A stretch of DNA of 64,000 nt, taken from Symbiodinium natans (lineage: Eukaryota; Sar; Dinophyceae; Suessiales; Symbiodiniaceae). The stretch's first letter is position 1. Each line of letters opens with the position of its first letter. Shown piece by piece: positions 53,710 to 63,971 of the stretch. The position numbers and the translations under genes are program-made. The notes below the pieces were generated by a model. The model was given only the letters and a program-made list of their open reading frames with translations, was not told the DNA's origin and ran no database searches. The DNA lies in contig CAJNDS010002163.1 in NCBI GenBank assembly GCA_905221605.1, positions 18,501 to 82,500 on the forward strand. Reading direction: 5' to 3'.

Positions 53710-55060
53710 GCTTAGGGTTCAGGGTTCAGGGTTCAGGGTTCAGGGTTTAGGGTTTAGGGTTTAGGGTTTAGGGTTTAGGGTTCAGGGTTTACGGGTTAAG
53801 GGTTCGTGGAGTTAAGGGTTTTTGGGGTTTGGGGTTTTGGGTATGTGGGGCTTAGGGTTTTTCGAGTTTAGAGTTTTTGAGGTTTGGGGGCTCAGGGATT
53901 TAGTGGGCTTGGGTTTCAGGTTTGGTCCTTAGGGCTTAGGGTTTAGGCATTTCGGGCAGGAGTATTTGTTTCGGAATAGGGGTCCTGTAGGCAGGTGTGT
54001 ATAGTTCAAAATTAGGGTCTGGGGGTCTTTGTGCGGATTTGGGAATGATATACCCTGAGCCCAAACCCCAGGCTGGTTTCTGGGGTTTAGTAAGGGCTTA
54101 CAGCGATTATGGGTATCGGACCTTCGGGTCTGAACTTTTGGGCTGAAGTGGGCCTTTCCCAACATAGGGGGTCACCCTCTAAACCCTGAACCCTAGGCCC
54201 CTGAATTCTAGGATTTAAGATTTAGGGTGTTGAACATCCTACATATTCCTTCAAGCTCGCCCCTAAACAGCCTAATCATGGTGGTTTGCGCAATTTCTGC
54301 TGTGTGAAGCCTTTGATCCATCGCGACGGTCCCCCCCAAACGCTTAAAGGCTCCCAGAACGGGACTTTGAGGTTTAGGGCTTTGGGGTTTGGCTTGGGCC
54401 TTATGATTTAGGGTCCGGGTTTGAGGATGCAGCGTTTAGGGTTTCGGATTTAGGGTTTAACACGTTTAGGGCTTCGGGTTCAAGAAGCTTAAGGTCGAAG
54501 AAGTTTAGGGCTTGGGGGCTTGAGAAGTTTTGGGCTTTGGGTTGAAAATTGTCGGCGTTGGGTGAAGGCCGCAACAGGCCAAAACCGGTTTCTGGAGCAT
54601 CGAGCTTCAGGGAGGGTTTAGGGTTTAGGGTTGAGGGTTTCGGGATAGGCTCTATCGAACCTCCGAGAAAAAGCGCACAAAGCACAGAGTAGTAAGATAT
54701 CGGGTCTGAGAGTTTCGGCTTCGGGGATTAGGGATGATTAGGGCTTAGATTGGGTAGATGTTACGATACCTGTCCTCAACATAACCGCAAGGCAAGTCTA
54801 CTTCCCTTTCGTTATGGGACTTTCTAACCCAATGGTCCATTCCTTCAAAAAGTAGCTATTCAAAAGGAATAGTAAGAAGGCTAACCCCAAGCAGGACCCC
54901 TTGCAAGGTACTTCTACCTCCACTTTGTACCTACTTGCTAAGTTGTTTAAAGCCACCAAAAATCCCAGTCACCTAAACCACTCACATGCGCTACAACCCT
55001 GAAACCCAAAAGAATCCAAAACTCCAAACCGCAAGGAGTGCGTAGGGTTTCGGGTTTAGG
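53710..55060. repeat. Diverged telomere-type repeats, no gene seen
   Basis: TTCAGGG/TTTAGGG at 53712-53790, then a long field of diverged GGTTTAGGG-like sequence with scattered unique DNA (54730-55020). Confidence 0.7.
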
Positions 55061-55061
55061 G

Positions 55062-55210
55062 TTGGGATGTTCCCCCTTATGCTAATTAACAGTCCTTAGG
55101 GTTGGGGTGTCCCCCCTTATATTAACAGTCCTTAAGAGGGAAGGTACAAATGGGTACGATCATCCTTACTAAGGACTGTTAACTGTCAATAGAAGGGGTG
55201 AACATCCCAA
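55062..55210. repeat. GGGATGTTCCCCC family, copy with duplicated left arm
   Basis: The left arm occurs twice (TTGGGATGTTCCCCCTTATG at 55062 and TTGGGGTGTCCCCCCTTATA at 55102), the right arm once (ending GAACATCCCAA). Confidence 0.7.
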
Positions 55211-55275
55211 GTTTAGGCCTTCAAGAATCCTACAAGGGGTTTTCATATTCATAATAGCCTACAAACCTAAGCCCT

Positions 55276-55564
55276 AAACCCTAAACCGCAAAGCCTAAAC
55301 CCTAAACCCTAAACCCTAAACCCTAAACCCTAAACCCTAAACCCTAAACCCTAAACCCTAAACCCCAAGAGTTTAGGGCTCCAACAAAGCAAAACCTCGA
55401 AAAAATCCAACGAGAGCGAGGGAGCAGCCCCACCTCCAAAAGGCTTTGCGGCCCGTAAAAGAGCCTCAGCAGTGCGGGGTTTAGGGTTTAGGGTTTAGGG
55501 TTTAGGGTTTAGGGTTTAGGGTTTAGGGTTTAGGGTTTAGGGTTTAGGGTTTAGGGTTTAGGGT
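55276..55564. repeat. CCCTAAA and TTTAGGG arrays flanking an exon
   Basis: CCCTAAA at 55276-55366 and TTTAGGG at 55477-55564 around the exon at 55395. Confidence 0.95.
55395..55473 (-). CDS. Exon candidate, unknown protein
   Basis: Minus frame TAEALLRAAKPFGGGAAPSL then SLDFFE; helical start, GC-rich. A second minus frame is open. Confidence 0.5.
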
Positions 55565-55852
55565 TCCGACACCCATCAAAAAAACCGGAAAAAACTGCAA
55601 TCGCAAGTTAGTGTTTCGGGTTTAGGGTTTAAGGTGCTGGGGCGCATAGGGCTTGAGGAGCTCGAGAATGTTTATAGTAATTGGGGATTTAGAGAGCTAG
55701 CATGCATGCTTGCAGAGTGTACTAGCATTTGTTGTCTAACGTTTCGGGAGACTTTACGTGTAGGCTCACGCCCGCTGGGTTTTGACCATGTGTCGGGAGG
55801 CACAGCTTAGAGTTTGTAGAGGATTGGGCGTTCACTACTGAACTCTAAGCCC

Positions 55853-56125
55853 TTAGATCCTGCAGATAGAAACGCATGGCACGGGTTTCCGCACCTCCGG
55901 ATACCACCGGCGCATGGGGGTCCACGATGTTTTCGGGGCATCGAACCCCGAAGGCACACTGAGGAGGGCTGCGCCGTCCAGCCGCAGAGCCAGCACCAAG
56001 ATCTTCTGACGGCCATAGCGGAAGAACGATCGCCTTCCTTTGTCATGCAAGCACATGCAAACTTCATTTGTCACATGTGTCGGCGCAGGCAGATTGTGTG
56101 CTCCGGCATAGATACTTACACCACG
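55853..56125 (-). CDS. Probable last exon, unknown protein
   Basis: About 270 nt open on minus: HNLPAPTHVTNEVCMCLHDK, SFFRYGRQKILVLALRLDGA, then PSGFDAPKTSWTPMRRWYPE to a stop at 55853. Unusually long for this window and free of arrays. No family recognised. Another minus frame (stop at 55807) is also open. Confidence 0.45.
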   Translation of the reverse strand, partial: RGVSIYAGAHNLPAPTHVTNEVCMCLHDKGRRSFFRYGRQKILVLALRLDGAALLSVPSGFDAPKTSWTPMRRWYPEVRKPVPCVSICRI

Positions 56126-56399
56126 ATGCCCATGATCCTCGCAAACCCTGGTATATAAGCCCATGCCCCCAAACCGCTTTTGAAGCCAGCCCTAGCACCT
56201 CTGATCAAGCCTTTCAACCCTACAAGCCCTAAACTCGATGCAACCCAGGCCACAAACCCCCCTAAACCCGTTAGGCCCTGAATCCCATCGCCGGCTTTCT
56301 TCGGCGGGAACTCGGGAAGCATCCCTCTTAAGGAGCCCTTCCAGGGACCCGAAACCTTGAACCCCCAAGCCCTGAACCCTGCAACCCAAAAATGCCCCA

Positions 56400-56480
56400 A
56401 GCGTGTTGAACCTCGGTGCTTTCCTCCACCACTTCATGCTCAATGCCAAATTCCTCCCTATCCTGAACCTCTCAGCCAGC
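56400..56480 (-). CDS. Exon candidate, weak
   Basis: Minus frame ERFRIGRNLALSMKWWRKAP then RFNTLG. Bordered by a C-rich tract (56480-56525). Confidence 0.35.
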
Positions 56481-56867
56481 CCCCCCCCCTCCCTCCCCAC
56501 CCCCCCCCACCCCACCCCAACCCCCTCCGTCGCTACAAGGCCCGGGATCCCCTGCGTTCGCCATCCCAGCTGCGAGCCTGCATCGATCTTTGTTAGGTTT
56601 TTAGGGTTGAGGGTTCAGGGTTTAGGGCCCTGGGTTTACGGCTTAGCGTACCACACACCCTTAAAAAAAGTCAAGGGCTTCGCCCTTCGATCTTTTTCAA
56701 GGTCCTGAAGGGAAGAGGGCAGGTATCCTAGCACTGCAAATGGACCGCCTGCGCTCGTTTAGAGTGACTTTGCCGTTCGAATCTTTTCGACTTGGCTACC
56801 GGAGGGAAGAAGGGCCCCTTTGCTAGAAATAGAGTTGGGTTACAAGATTCAAGTATCATAAGGTGAC

Positions 56868-57065
56868 GTAGATATAGGGCCCTATATAATACCTTAAGGG
56901 GTATTATAGTACTACCTTAAAGGGTATATATAGGGCCCCTAGATATTACCTTAAAGGGTATATCTGTGCTATATAGGGCCCTCATTCCCTCATTCACTAC
57001 TAAGAACCAGGAAAGGACCCAAAAAAAACAAGATCCAAAAAAAATAGCCCTCCCCTGTATAATAC
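56868..57065. repeat. Dispersed element, ACCTTAAAGGGTATAT family
   Basis: Tandem and inverted copies of ATAGGGCCCTATATAATACC, ACCTTAAAGGGTATATATAG and GGGCCCTCATTCCCTCATTC. A related, inverted copy is at 59125-59240 (GAATGAGGGCCCTGTATATA). Confidence 0.6.
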
Positions 57066-57154
57066 CTTAAAGGGTTTAGGGTTTAGGGTTTAAGGTTTAG
57101 GGTTAGGGTTTAGGGTTTAAGGTTTAGGGTTTAAAGGGTGAGAACCAGGGGGAC

Positions 57155-57220
57155 CCCCCGACCTGCTGCGGCCACGTTGGTGAAGTCGACGAAGGTCGTC
57201 CAATCTACGTGGCCGGCGCC
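57155..57220 (-). CDS. Exon candidate, unknown protein
   Basis: Minus frame GAGHVDWTTFVDFTNVAAAG, GC-rich third positions. Confidence 0.5.
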
Positions 57221-57227
57221 TCGGTTT

Positions 57228-57580
57228 ATAGGGGCTTTAAGGGGCTTTAAGGGGCTTTAACGGGTTATAAGTGGTTTTAAGGGGTTTTAAGGGGTTTACA
57301 GGGTTTAGGGGTTAAGGTTGTTAGGGTTTAGGGTATAGGGATTCGGGGTTTTGGGTGTAGAGTGTAAGGGCTTAGAGTTTTAGGGTTTAGTTGTTAAGGG
57401 TTTAGGGTTTTAGGGTTTAGGGGTTTAGGGTGTAGAGGTAGGGGTTTAGGGTTGAGGCTTAGGGGTTTAGGGGTTTGGGGGTTTGGTTTAGGGGTTTAGG
57501 TGTTTAGGGGTTTCCGGGTTTAGGGTTTCGTGGTTTTGTGGTTTTGGGGTGTTGGGGTATTGGGGTTCAGGGCTTGGGGT
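57228..57580. repeat. GGGGCTTTAA and diverged TTTAGGG repeats
   Basis: GGGGCTTTAA-type tandem repeats at 57228-57305, then degenerate telomere-type sequence. Confidence 0.8.
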
Positions 57581-58175
57581 TTAGGAGGTGAGCGCCCCTC
57601 AGCCCGAAAGCCAAACTCTCTAAGGGAAGTTAAGGGCCACATTAGGAGTTTATGTTTTAGGGGGACTTCCTTAGGGATGCGACCCATGACCGCAAAGCCC
57701 TATGCATTCTTCGTCCTCCTTCCGAAAACATCTGGGTTGCTGCCAACAGAGAGTGATTCTACCCGAAACCCTATGCTTAAAGGGTTTAGGGTTTAGGGTT
57801 TAGGGCTCTCAGAACCTCTCCAAAAACGTAGCTGGAGTGCTGGGTCTGATTTAGGCTCGGTTGTTTAGGCCTTAGCGAGGGGTTCAAGGTTTAGGGTTTA
57901 GGGTTTAGGGTTTAAGGATTAAAGGCTGGAAGGCTTTAGGCCTTACGGAGGCGTGTTTTGGGTGTCATGGCTCAAGGTTTAGGGGTTAAGGGTTTAGATT
58001 TCAAGGGTTTCACCAACCCTAAACCCTAACCTATCGGGTTTCGAGGGCGTTGCTTTACCAACCCTCGTAGGACTTAATCCTACACCCTAAACCCTAAACC
58101 CTAACCCTACACCCTAAACCCTAAACCCTAAACCCCAAACCCCAAACCCTAAACCCTACACCCTAAACCCGAAAA

Positions 58176-58267
58176 CACAGATTGCTGACAGACAGATTTT
58201 GCGCTCCGCCGCGCCAAGTCGCGAAGAGGAAGTGATTTGAAAAGTGCGGCCCTGGCTCGCCCTCAAC
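58176..58267 (-). CDS. Exon candidate, unknown protein
   Basis: Minus frame VEGEPGPHFSNHFLFATWRG then GAQNLSVSNL. A shorter plus frame is also open to a TGA. Confidence 0.5.
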
Positions 58268-58294
58268 TAGGGTTTAGGGTTTAGGGTTCAGGGC

Positions 58295-58440
58295 TCAGGG
58301 CTTTTTGCATCTGGGGCCCCGATGGCGAGTGTTGGGCGCTTGCTGATGGACACCCTGGTGGCAGGCGCGGGATTGCTTTGCCGCGCTCGACACAGGCCAT
58401 GGTCCGTACCATCAGCCGAGATCCAGCATCAGAGAGGTAA
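58295..58440. CDS. Exon candidate, strand undecided
   Basis: Plus: FASGAPMASVGRLLMDTLVA, GAGLLCRARHRPWSVPSAEI, ending at a good donor (AGAG^GTAAGC at 58437). Minus: RHAYLSDAGSRLMVRTMACV and ERGKAIPRLPPGCPSASAQH. Both are open; the donor favours plus. Confidence 0.4.
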
Positions 58441-59619
58441 GCGTGGCGGTTTAGACACAAAACCATAAACCCCAAACCCTAAATCCTGCAAACCTCTGAA
58501 CTCCGTTTCGTCCCTAGGGGCCTAGGGGAGGTCGGTGTTCGCGTGTGTTGCCCCAGTAGGGTGTACTCAGGACTTGTTCTGATTCAAAGCCGTATTTCCT
58601 CATTTTGTGAATTTGAGTCCAGCGCTGTCCCTCACACCCGACTGATCCTTATTATATGAACACTGTACACTAGACCCGGAGTACCCTAAGAATACGTCAA
58701 AGGGTACCCTTTTGTGTAAAGGGGCCTATGAGAGACCTACTCTGGGTCCTAGCAGCCCTAAAAATATACACCCTACACCCTAAACCGATCCCAAACCCTA
58801 AACCTAACCCCTAAAGCCTAAACCCTCAATCCTAAACCCTAAACCGTCAATTTGGGCCGAACCACGTTCAAGCCATGATATCTCCGGAAGTCCTCAACTC
58901 CCCAATCCGCAAAAAAACCTGAGCACTACATCCCCCTAGCCATCCATATACTGCTTCAAGGTTCAGGGTTCAGGGTTTAGGGTTCAGGGTTTAAGGTGTA
59001 GGGTTTAGGGTTTAGGGTTTAGGGTTCGAAGTTCAGGGATTAAGGTGCAGGGTTTAGGGTTTCAGACGCTCCCTGACCCCGAACTGTGAACCCCTCTTCG
59101 CCTATGCTCAAACTGTGTGAAGTTATCACTGGCTGGTTCTTAGCACTGAATGAGGGATAGAGGGAATGAGGGGCCTGTATATAGAGGGAATGAGGGCCCT
59201 GTATATACCCTTGAAGGGATTATATAGATCATTCTCTACCGAAACCTGACAAACTTACAAACCATCAACGCCAAACGCTGGCTCTACTTTAACCTTGAAC
59301 GCTAAAACCAAAAGTCCCTGTAACAACCCGGCCAAGGGCTCCAAGCCCAAGAGTCCTAAACCTCAAGCCCTTACAGCCCGAAAGGGAGTGTACTATCAAG
59401 TACTATCCCCTAAATCCCTTAATCCCCAAAACCCCCTGAGTCCCTAAACCCTAAACCCTAAACCCGAAACCCTAAACCCTAAACCCTAAACCCTAGACTC
59501 CAACTCCAAAGCTCTAACTTGTAGAATCCGAAAGCCCCCAGCTCACCCCATTTCTCCCCTAAACCCTAAAGCCTAAACCCCAAACCCTAAACCCTAAACC
59601 CTAAACCCCAAACCCTACG

Positions 59620-59703
59620 TCAGTCTCCGAAAGCTAGAGCTGCGAAGTTGTCGTTCTCACTCGCTTCGGCAAACTGCTCCAGGGAGATGCCCCCGGACCT
59701 CGG
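59620..59703 (-). CDS. Probable last exon, EF-hand-like segment
   Basis: Minus frame RSGGISLEQFAEASENDNFA then ALAFGD and TGA at 59620. 'GGISLEQFAEA' resembles the exit of an EF-hand loop, but the calcium-binding half is not seen. Flanked by CCCTAAA and TTTAGGG. Confidence 0.5.
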   Translation of the reverse strand, partial: PRSGGISLEQFAEASENDNFAALAFGD

Positions 59704-59999
59704 GGAGGGCCCTTAAAGGCTCTTTAGGGTTCGGTGTTTAGGGTTTAGGGTTTAGGGTTTGGGGTTTAGGGTTTGGGGTTTAAGGTTTGGGGTTTAGGGA
59801 TATTCCTAAATGAGCTCCTTGGAAACTCCTTCAATTTAGGGTTCAGGGATGAGGGTTTGGCGCTAAGGTTTTAGGGTTTAGGGTACTGAGTATTTTCTAG
59901 AAACTTTATTGTAATCCCCAGTTCCCTACTTACTGACTAAACTTTAAGGATTATAGGGTTAGATGGCTTGTAGGGTTTGGAGGGTTCATAAGGTCGAAA

Positions 60000-60320
60000 G
60001 ATGTTAATGGGCTCGAATTAAAGAAAAGTCGCTAGTATTGTAACTTCGACTTTTCGCTAGTAAGAGACACTACTTGATGGGATATGAGATGAGTTGTTTA
60101 GCGCGTTTCTTTGACTGGCGACTTTACTGACACTAGCGACTATAGTCATCAAATAGGCCTTGTTGGAAACTAGCATTTTTAAAGCTCAACAAAGAATAAC
60201 ATAATGACATCTATCCCTTAACGTTTTGACGTACGAATTCTTGTGCTAACCTCTGTAACCGATCACATAAGTACATAAATCTTCTGTTTGCGCAGACAGG
60301 CAGACATGTAGTTTTGTAGG
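60000..60320. other. AT-balanced unique island with inverted repeats
   Basis: AAAAGTCGCTAGTA, GACTTTTCGCTAGTA and ACACTAGCGACTATAG occur in both orientations; ACTTGATG and CATCAAAT also pair. No gene; possibly a decayed mobile element. Confidence 0.45.
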
Positions 60321-60789
60321 CACTGTATTGCAAGGGAAAGACATATTGTCACAAACTCACATGCTTCTCATAAAAAGGATGGACTCAGAGTCTCATAAGA
60401 CGCACAGGGCTGATCGGGAAAGAGCTTGTAGATTGAAACAGGTATGTGTGCATGTGTATATATATATGTATATATACTTCTACAAAAACAAAAAAAACAC
60501 CGAAACCCTACACCCTAACCTTGAAACCCTCAACCCTAAGCCCTTGAAACCCAAACTTGACAAACCCAAAAACCCCAAAGCCCAAAACTCTAAACCTCAA
60601 AACCCTCAAGCATAAAAAAACCCTAAACCCAAAACCCAAACCCCAAAACGCTAAACCCCACAAAAAGACCAAACCTGAATCCCTCACAACTGCCAAGCGG
60701 CTCGTCCATGATGCGCTGCCACAGAGCCAAGTCTTGAGCGCTGGGCTTCCAATCCTCTTAAAGGTATATAGGGTGTAGGGTTTCGGGTT

Positions 60790-60925
60790 TCGGGTTTCGG
60801 GTAAGGGTTTAGGGTTTAGGGTTTAGGGTTTAGGGTTTAGGGTTTAGGGTTTAGGGTTTCGGGTTTAGGGTTTAGGGTTTAGGGTTTAGGGTTTAGGGTT
60901 TAGGGTTTAGGGTTTAGGGTTTAGG
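60790..60925. repeat. TTTAGGG array
   Basis: About 19 units with TTTCGGG variants at the left edge. Confidence 0.95.
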
Positions 60926-61171
60926 GTGGCTGATGCATGAAAGAACGCACGAGAAACAGCTCAAGGGGATTGCTTGGTCAGGGCTTGGGGTGGGGGGGGG
61001 CTTTCGTGCGATGCAAAACGCTGCAAAACTAGAGCCCACTTAGCAGCAAACCCAAACTTGAGCCCCTATAGATCCGTGAGTCCCCCTCAACCTTAAACAC
61101 TGAACATCCCTAAACCCTAAACCCTAAACCCTACACCCTACACCCTAAACCCTAAACCCTAAACCCTAAAT

Positions 61172-61258
61172 CCGATTCAGGAAGTAGCTGGGCCCTTGTG
61201 TTTGGGGGCTGTGAAGGCGAGGGTAGCCGCTCTGGACTCTGAGGGCAGTGGCATGGTC
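61172..61258 (-). CDS. Exon candidate, unknown protein
   Basis: Minus frame DHATALRVQSGYPRLHSPQT then QGPSYFLNR; a second minus frame is open. Both flanks CCCTAAA. Confidence 0.4.
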
Positions 61259-61261
61259 CTT

Positions 61262-61372
61262 TATCCCTAAACCCTAAACCCTAAACCCTAAACCCTAAAC
61301 CCCAAACCCTAAACCCTAAACCCTAAACCCTAAACCCTAAACCCTAAACCCTAAACCCTAAACCCTAAACCC
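61262..61372. repeat. CCCTAAA array
   Basis: About 15 units. Confidence 0.95.
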
Positions 61373-61553
61373 CTTCTACACCCTATACAACCCAAGGGCT
61401 CCGGCTTCAGAACCCTTTGAAGGCAAGGCACCATATTGAGAGACCACGTATCTAAACCCCTGAGTCCAACCCTCAAACAAAACCCTAAACCCTAGCCCTA
61501 AACCCTAAACCCTAGCCCTAAACCCTAAGCCCCAAACCCTAAACCCCAAAGCC

Positions 61554-61613
61554 CTGAAGGTCCTTCCAGCCGGCGGCCACCATGTCCTCTGCGAAGCTCT
61601 TGGCTTGCTCCGC
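61554..61613 (-). CDS. Exon candidate, unknown protein
   Basis: Minus frame AEQAKSFAEDMVAAGWKDLQ, amphipathic helix, CCCTAAA left and TTTAGGG right. Coding very likely. Confidence 0.6.
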
Positions 61614-61619
61614 GCCTGA

Positions 61620-61730
61620 TGAGGGTTTAGGGTTTAGGGTTTAGGGTTTAGGGTTTAGGGTTTAGGGTTCAGGGTTTAGGGTTTAGGGTTTAGGGTCTAG
61701 GGTTTATATAGGGTTTAGGGTTAGGGTTTA
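61620..61730. repeat. TTTAGGG array
   Basis: Right flank of the exon at 61554. Confidence 0.95.
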
Positions 61731-61979
61731 CGGTTCAGGGTTGGGGTGGGGAAGCCTTCAGCTCGTAGTATAAGTCTGAGTATATCCTGATTACTTAAGT
61801 GCAGTTATAACTTAGTACCCGGAACCTCCAAGCAAGGATCTAGGGCGCTAGGGTATTGAGTTGCAGGTACATGACATTGAGAGTTCTCATTTTTTAAGTT
61901 GCGGGTTGTGGGGTTCGTTAAGTTACTTTGGGGTTCAGGGCTTTGGGGTTTTTAGGGGTTAGGGACAAAGGGTTTCCTG

Positions 61980-62022
61980 GGGCCCGCAGCATTGCTTCGC
62001 CAACAATCTCGCAGAAAGGATG
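61980..62022 (-). CDS. Microexon candidate
   Basis: Minus frame HPFCEIVGEAMLRA, 43 nt, TTTAGGG on the right. Confidence 0.4.
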
Positions 62023-62668
62023 TTGGTTTTTAGGGTTTAGGGTTTAGGGTTTGGGGTTTAGGGTTTAGGATTTAGGGTTTAGGGGTACGCAGCAGGCCCT
62101 TCCCTACTTTGGGCCATGCACTTTGCGGATATGACCCGTGACTTTAAGCCTCCGTGTTCCCTCGATTGTGATGGTTTTAGGGTGTGAGGATGACCATTTT
62201 CGTTCAGGGCAAGGGTTAGCAGCGCAAATGAAACCCTAAACCCTAAACCCCAAGCCCCTAAACCCTCACACCCTAAACCATAAACCCCAACAGCCCGAAA
62301 GGACTTCTAAGCGTCCTTAAGTAAGAACAAACCCCCGCCTGCATACCCTAGACAATGGACCCTAATCCCACCCCTAAACATCACTTCCTTTCCGAATGTC
62401 AACCCTGGGTCTTTTCCTTCAACAGCAGACAAACGACGTCCTGAAAGTCGTTGGTCCTGCTATGTTAAGTGTTGACTGTGACAACATGCTTGGACCTTGG
62501 GCCTAAAACGCAGAGGAAAACAAAAGTGTACTGAGACAAACTGACGGAGAAGATGGTATTTCTTCAAGCCCTCAAATCGGAAATCTTAGGATTCCTCTTG
62601 GGGGTTCTAAGCCCCCCCCTCGCTCCCCGCCTAAACCCTAAACCCTAAACCCTAAACCCCTAAACCCT

Positions 62669-62755
62669 AAGCACTCTTGGAGCGTCACTGATCTCACCCA
62701 GGTGGTCTGGGTCGTACTTGTCCCAGAGCTTGGCGAACAGCGGGGGGTAGCCTGC
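62669..62755 (-). CDS. Exon candidate, unknown protein
   Basis: Minus frame GYPPLFAKLWDKYDPDHLGE then ISDAPRVLR, high GC3, begins after an ACCGCAG acceptor. Coding very likely; family not recognised. It may belong with 61980 and 61554. Confidence 0.6.
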
Positions 62756-62814
62756 GGTGACAAGGTTTGGGGAGCCGAAATTCCCGGGCTTACTGTAGGG
62801 CCTAGGGCTTAAAC

Positions 62815-63308
62815 GGGTCTAAAAGGTTTTAATACAGGTTCAAAGGGTTTTAAGGGTCTAAAGGGTTCAATTGGCTTAAAGGGCTTAAAAGGGTTTCAAG
62901 GGTATGTAGAGGTTCAAGGGCTCAAAGGGCTTTAAGGGTTTAGAGGGGTTAAAGGGCTTAAAGGGTTTTAAGGGTTTGAAGGGGTTAAGGGGCTTAAAGG
63001 GCTTTAAGGGTTTGGAGGGGTTTTTCAGGGCTTAAAGGGCTTTAAGGGTTTAAAGGGCTTAAAGGGTTTTAAGGGTTTAGAGGGGCTAAAAGGGTTTATA
63101 GGGTTTTAAGGGTTTAGAGGGGTTAACAAGGGTTTAGAGGGGCTAAAGGGCTTAAAAGGGCTTTAAGGGTTTATAGGGGTTAAAGGGCTTAAAGGGCTTT
63201 AAGGGTTTAGAGGGGTTAAAAGGGTTTAAAGGGTTTTAAGGGTTTGAAGGGGTTAAAGGGCTTAAAGGTTTTAAGGGTTTAGAGGGGTTAAAAGGGTTTA
63301 TAGGGTGC
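62815..63308. repeat. Higher-order GGGTTTTAAGGGTTTAGAGGGG array
   Basis: About 490 bp of GGGCTTAAAGGGTTTTAAGG + GTTTAGAGGGGTTAAAA units, a purine-biased derivative of the telomere heptamer. No gene. Confidence 0.85.
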
Positions 63309-63394
63309 ATGGGGTTCCAACACCCTCAACCCCAGGAGCCCTAGAACCCAAAGCCCAGCAATCTTTGAGGCCAAGGAGTTTGGTCTCAGCATCT

Positions 63395-63472
63395 TTGTTA
63401 GGGTTTAGGGTTTAGGGTTTAGGGTTTAGGGTTTAGGGTTTAGGGTTTAGGGTTTAGGGTTTAGGGTTTAGG
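63395..63472. repeat. TTTAGGG array
   Basis: About 11 perfect units. Confidence 0.95.
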
Positions 63473-63709
63473 GAGTTGCCTGGGTATAGAAAGGGTACCC
63501 TTTCTGGCGGAGGGTTTCGGGTTACGGGTAAGGTTTGGAAGAAAATGGGTGCCCATTTTGGTGCAAAGGGGCTTGTAAGGGAACCAGAACCCTAAAAAAG
63601 CGAATGAGGGCCCACTGTGGGTCGCAGAAATCGGAGCCTACTTGATTGGAAGTGGTAGCTTTTAATGACAGATCCTAAGCTCTAAACCCTGTGCCCACCA
63701 AACGCGAAG

Positions 63710-63971
63710 AATATTGAAATTATTGAGGCTCTGGCTGCGGGCCGTCGGACAAGGGATCAGGTGAAAAACCCTAAACCCTAAACCCTAAACCCTAAACCCT
63801 AAACCCTAAAGGGTTTTTTTAAGCTCATTGGTCCGATCCGAGCATGCGCCGCCGACTTGGACCGCGTCTCTTTCCCAGGATCTGGCACTTGCCCTGGATG
63901 ACCTCCATGGGGCCTGCGGCGAGCAGCTGCGCACGCCGGCCAGCCTCGAGCAATGGCAATGGCCGCTCCTT
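63710..63971 (+). CDS. Two-exon candidate at right edge, strand uncertain
   Basis: On plus, 63710-63760 (NIEIIEALAAGRRTRDQ) with donor GTGAAA joins in phase 0 to 63879-63971 (DLALALDDLHGACGEQLRTP then ASLEQWQWPLL) after a strong TCTCTTTCCCAG acceptor. On minus, 63857-63971 is also open (RPLPLLEAGRRAQLLAAGPM then EVIQGKCQILGK). Splice sites favour plus; the strand of neighbours favours minus. Confidence 0.4.
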
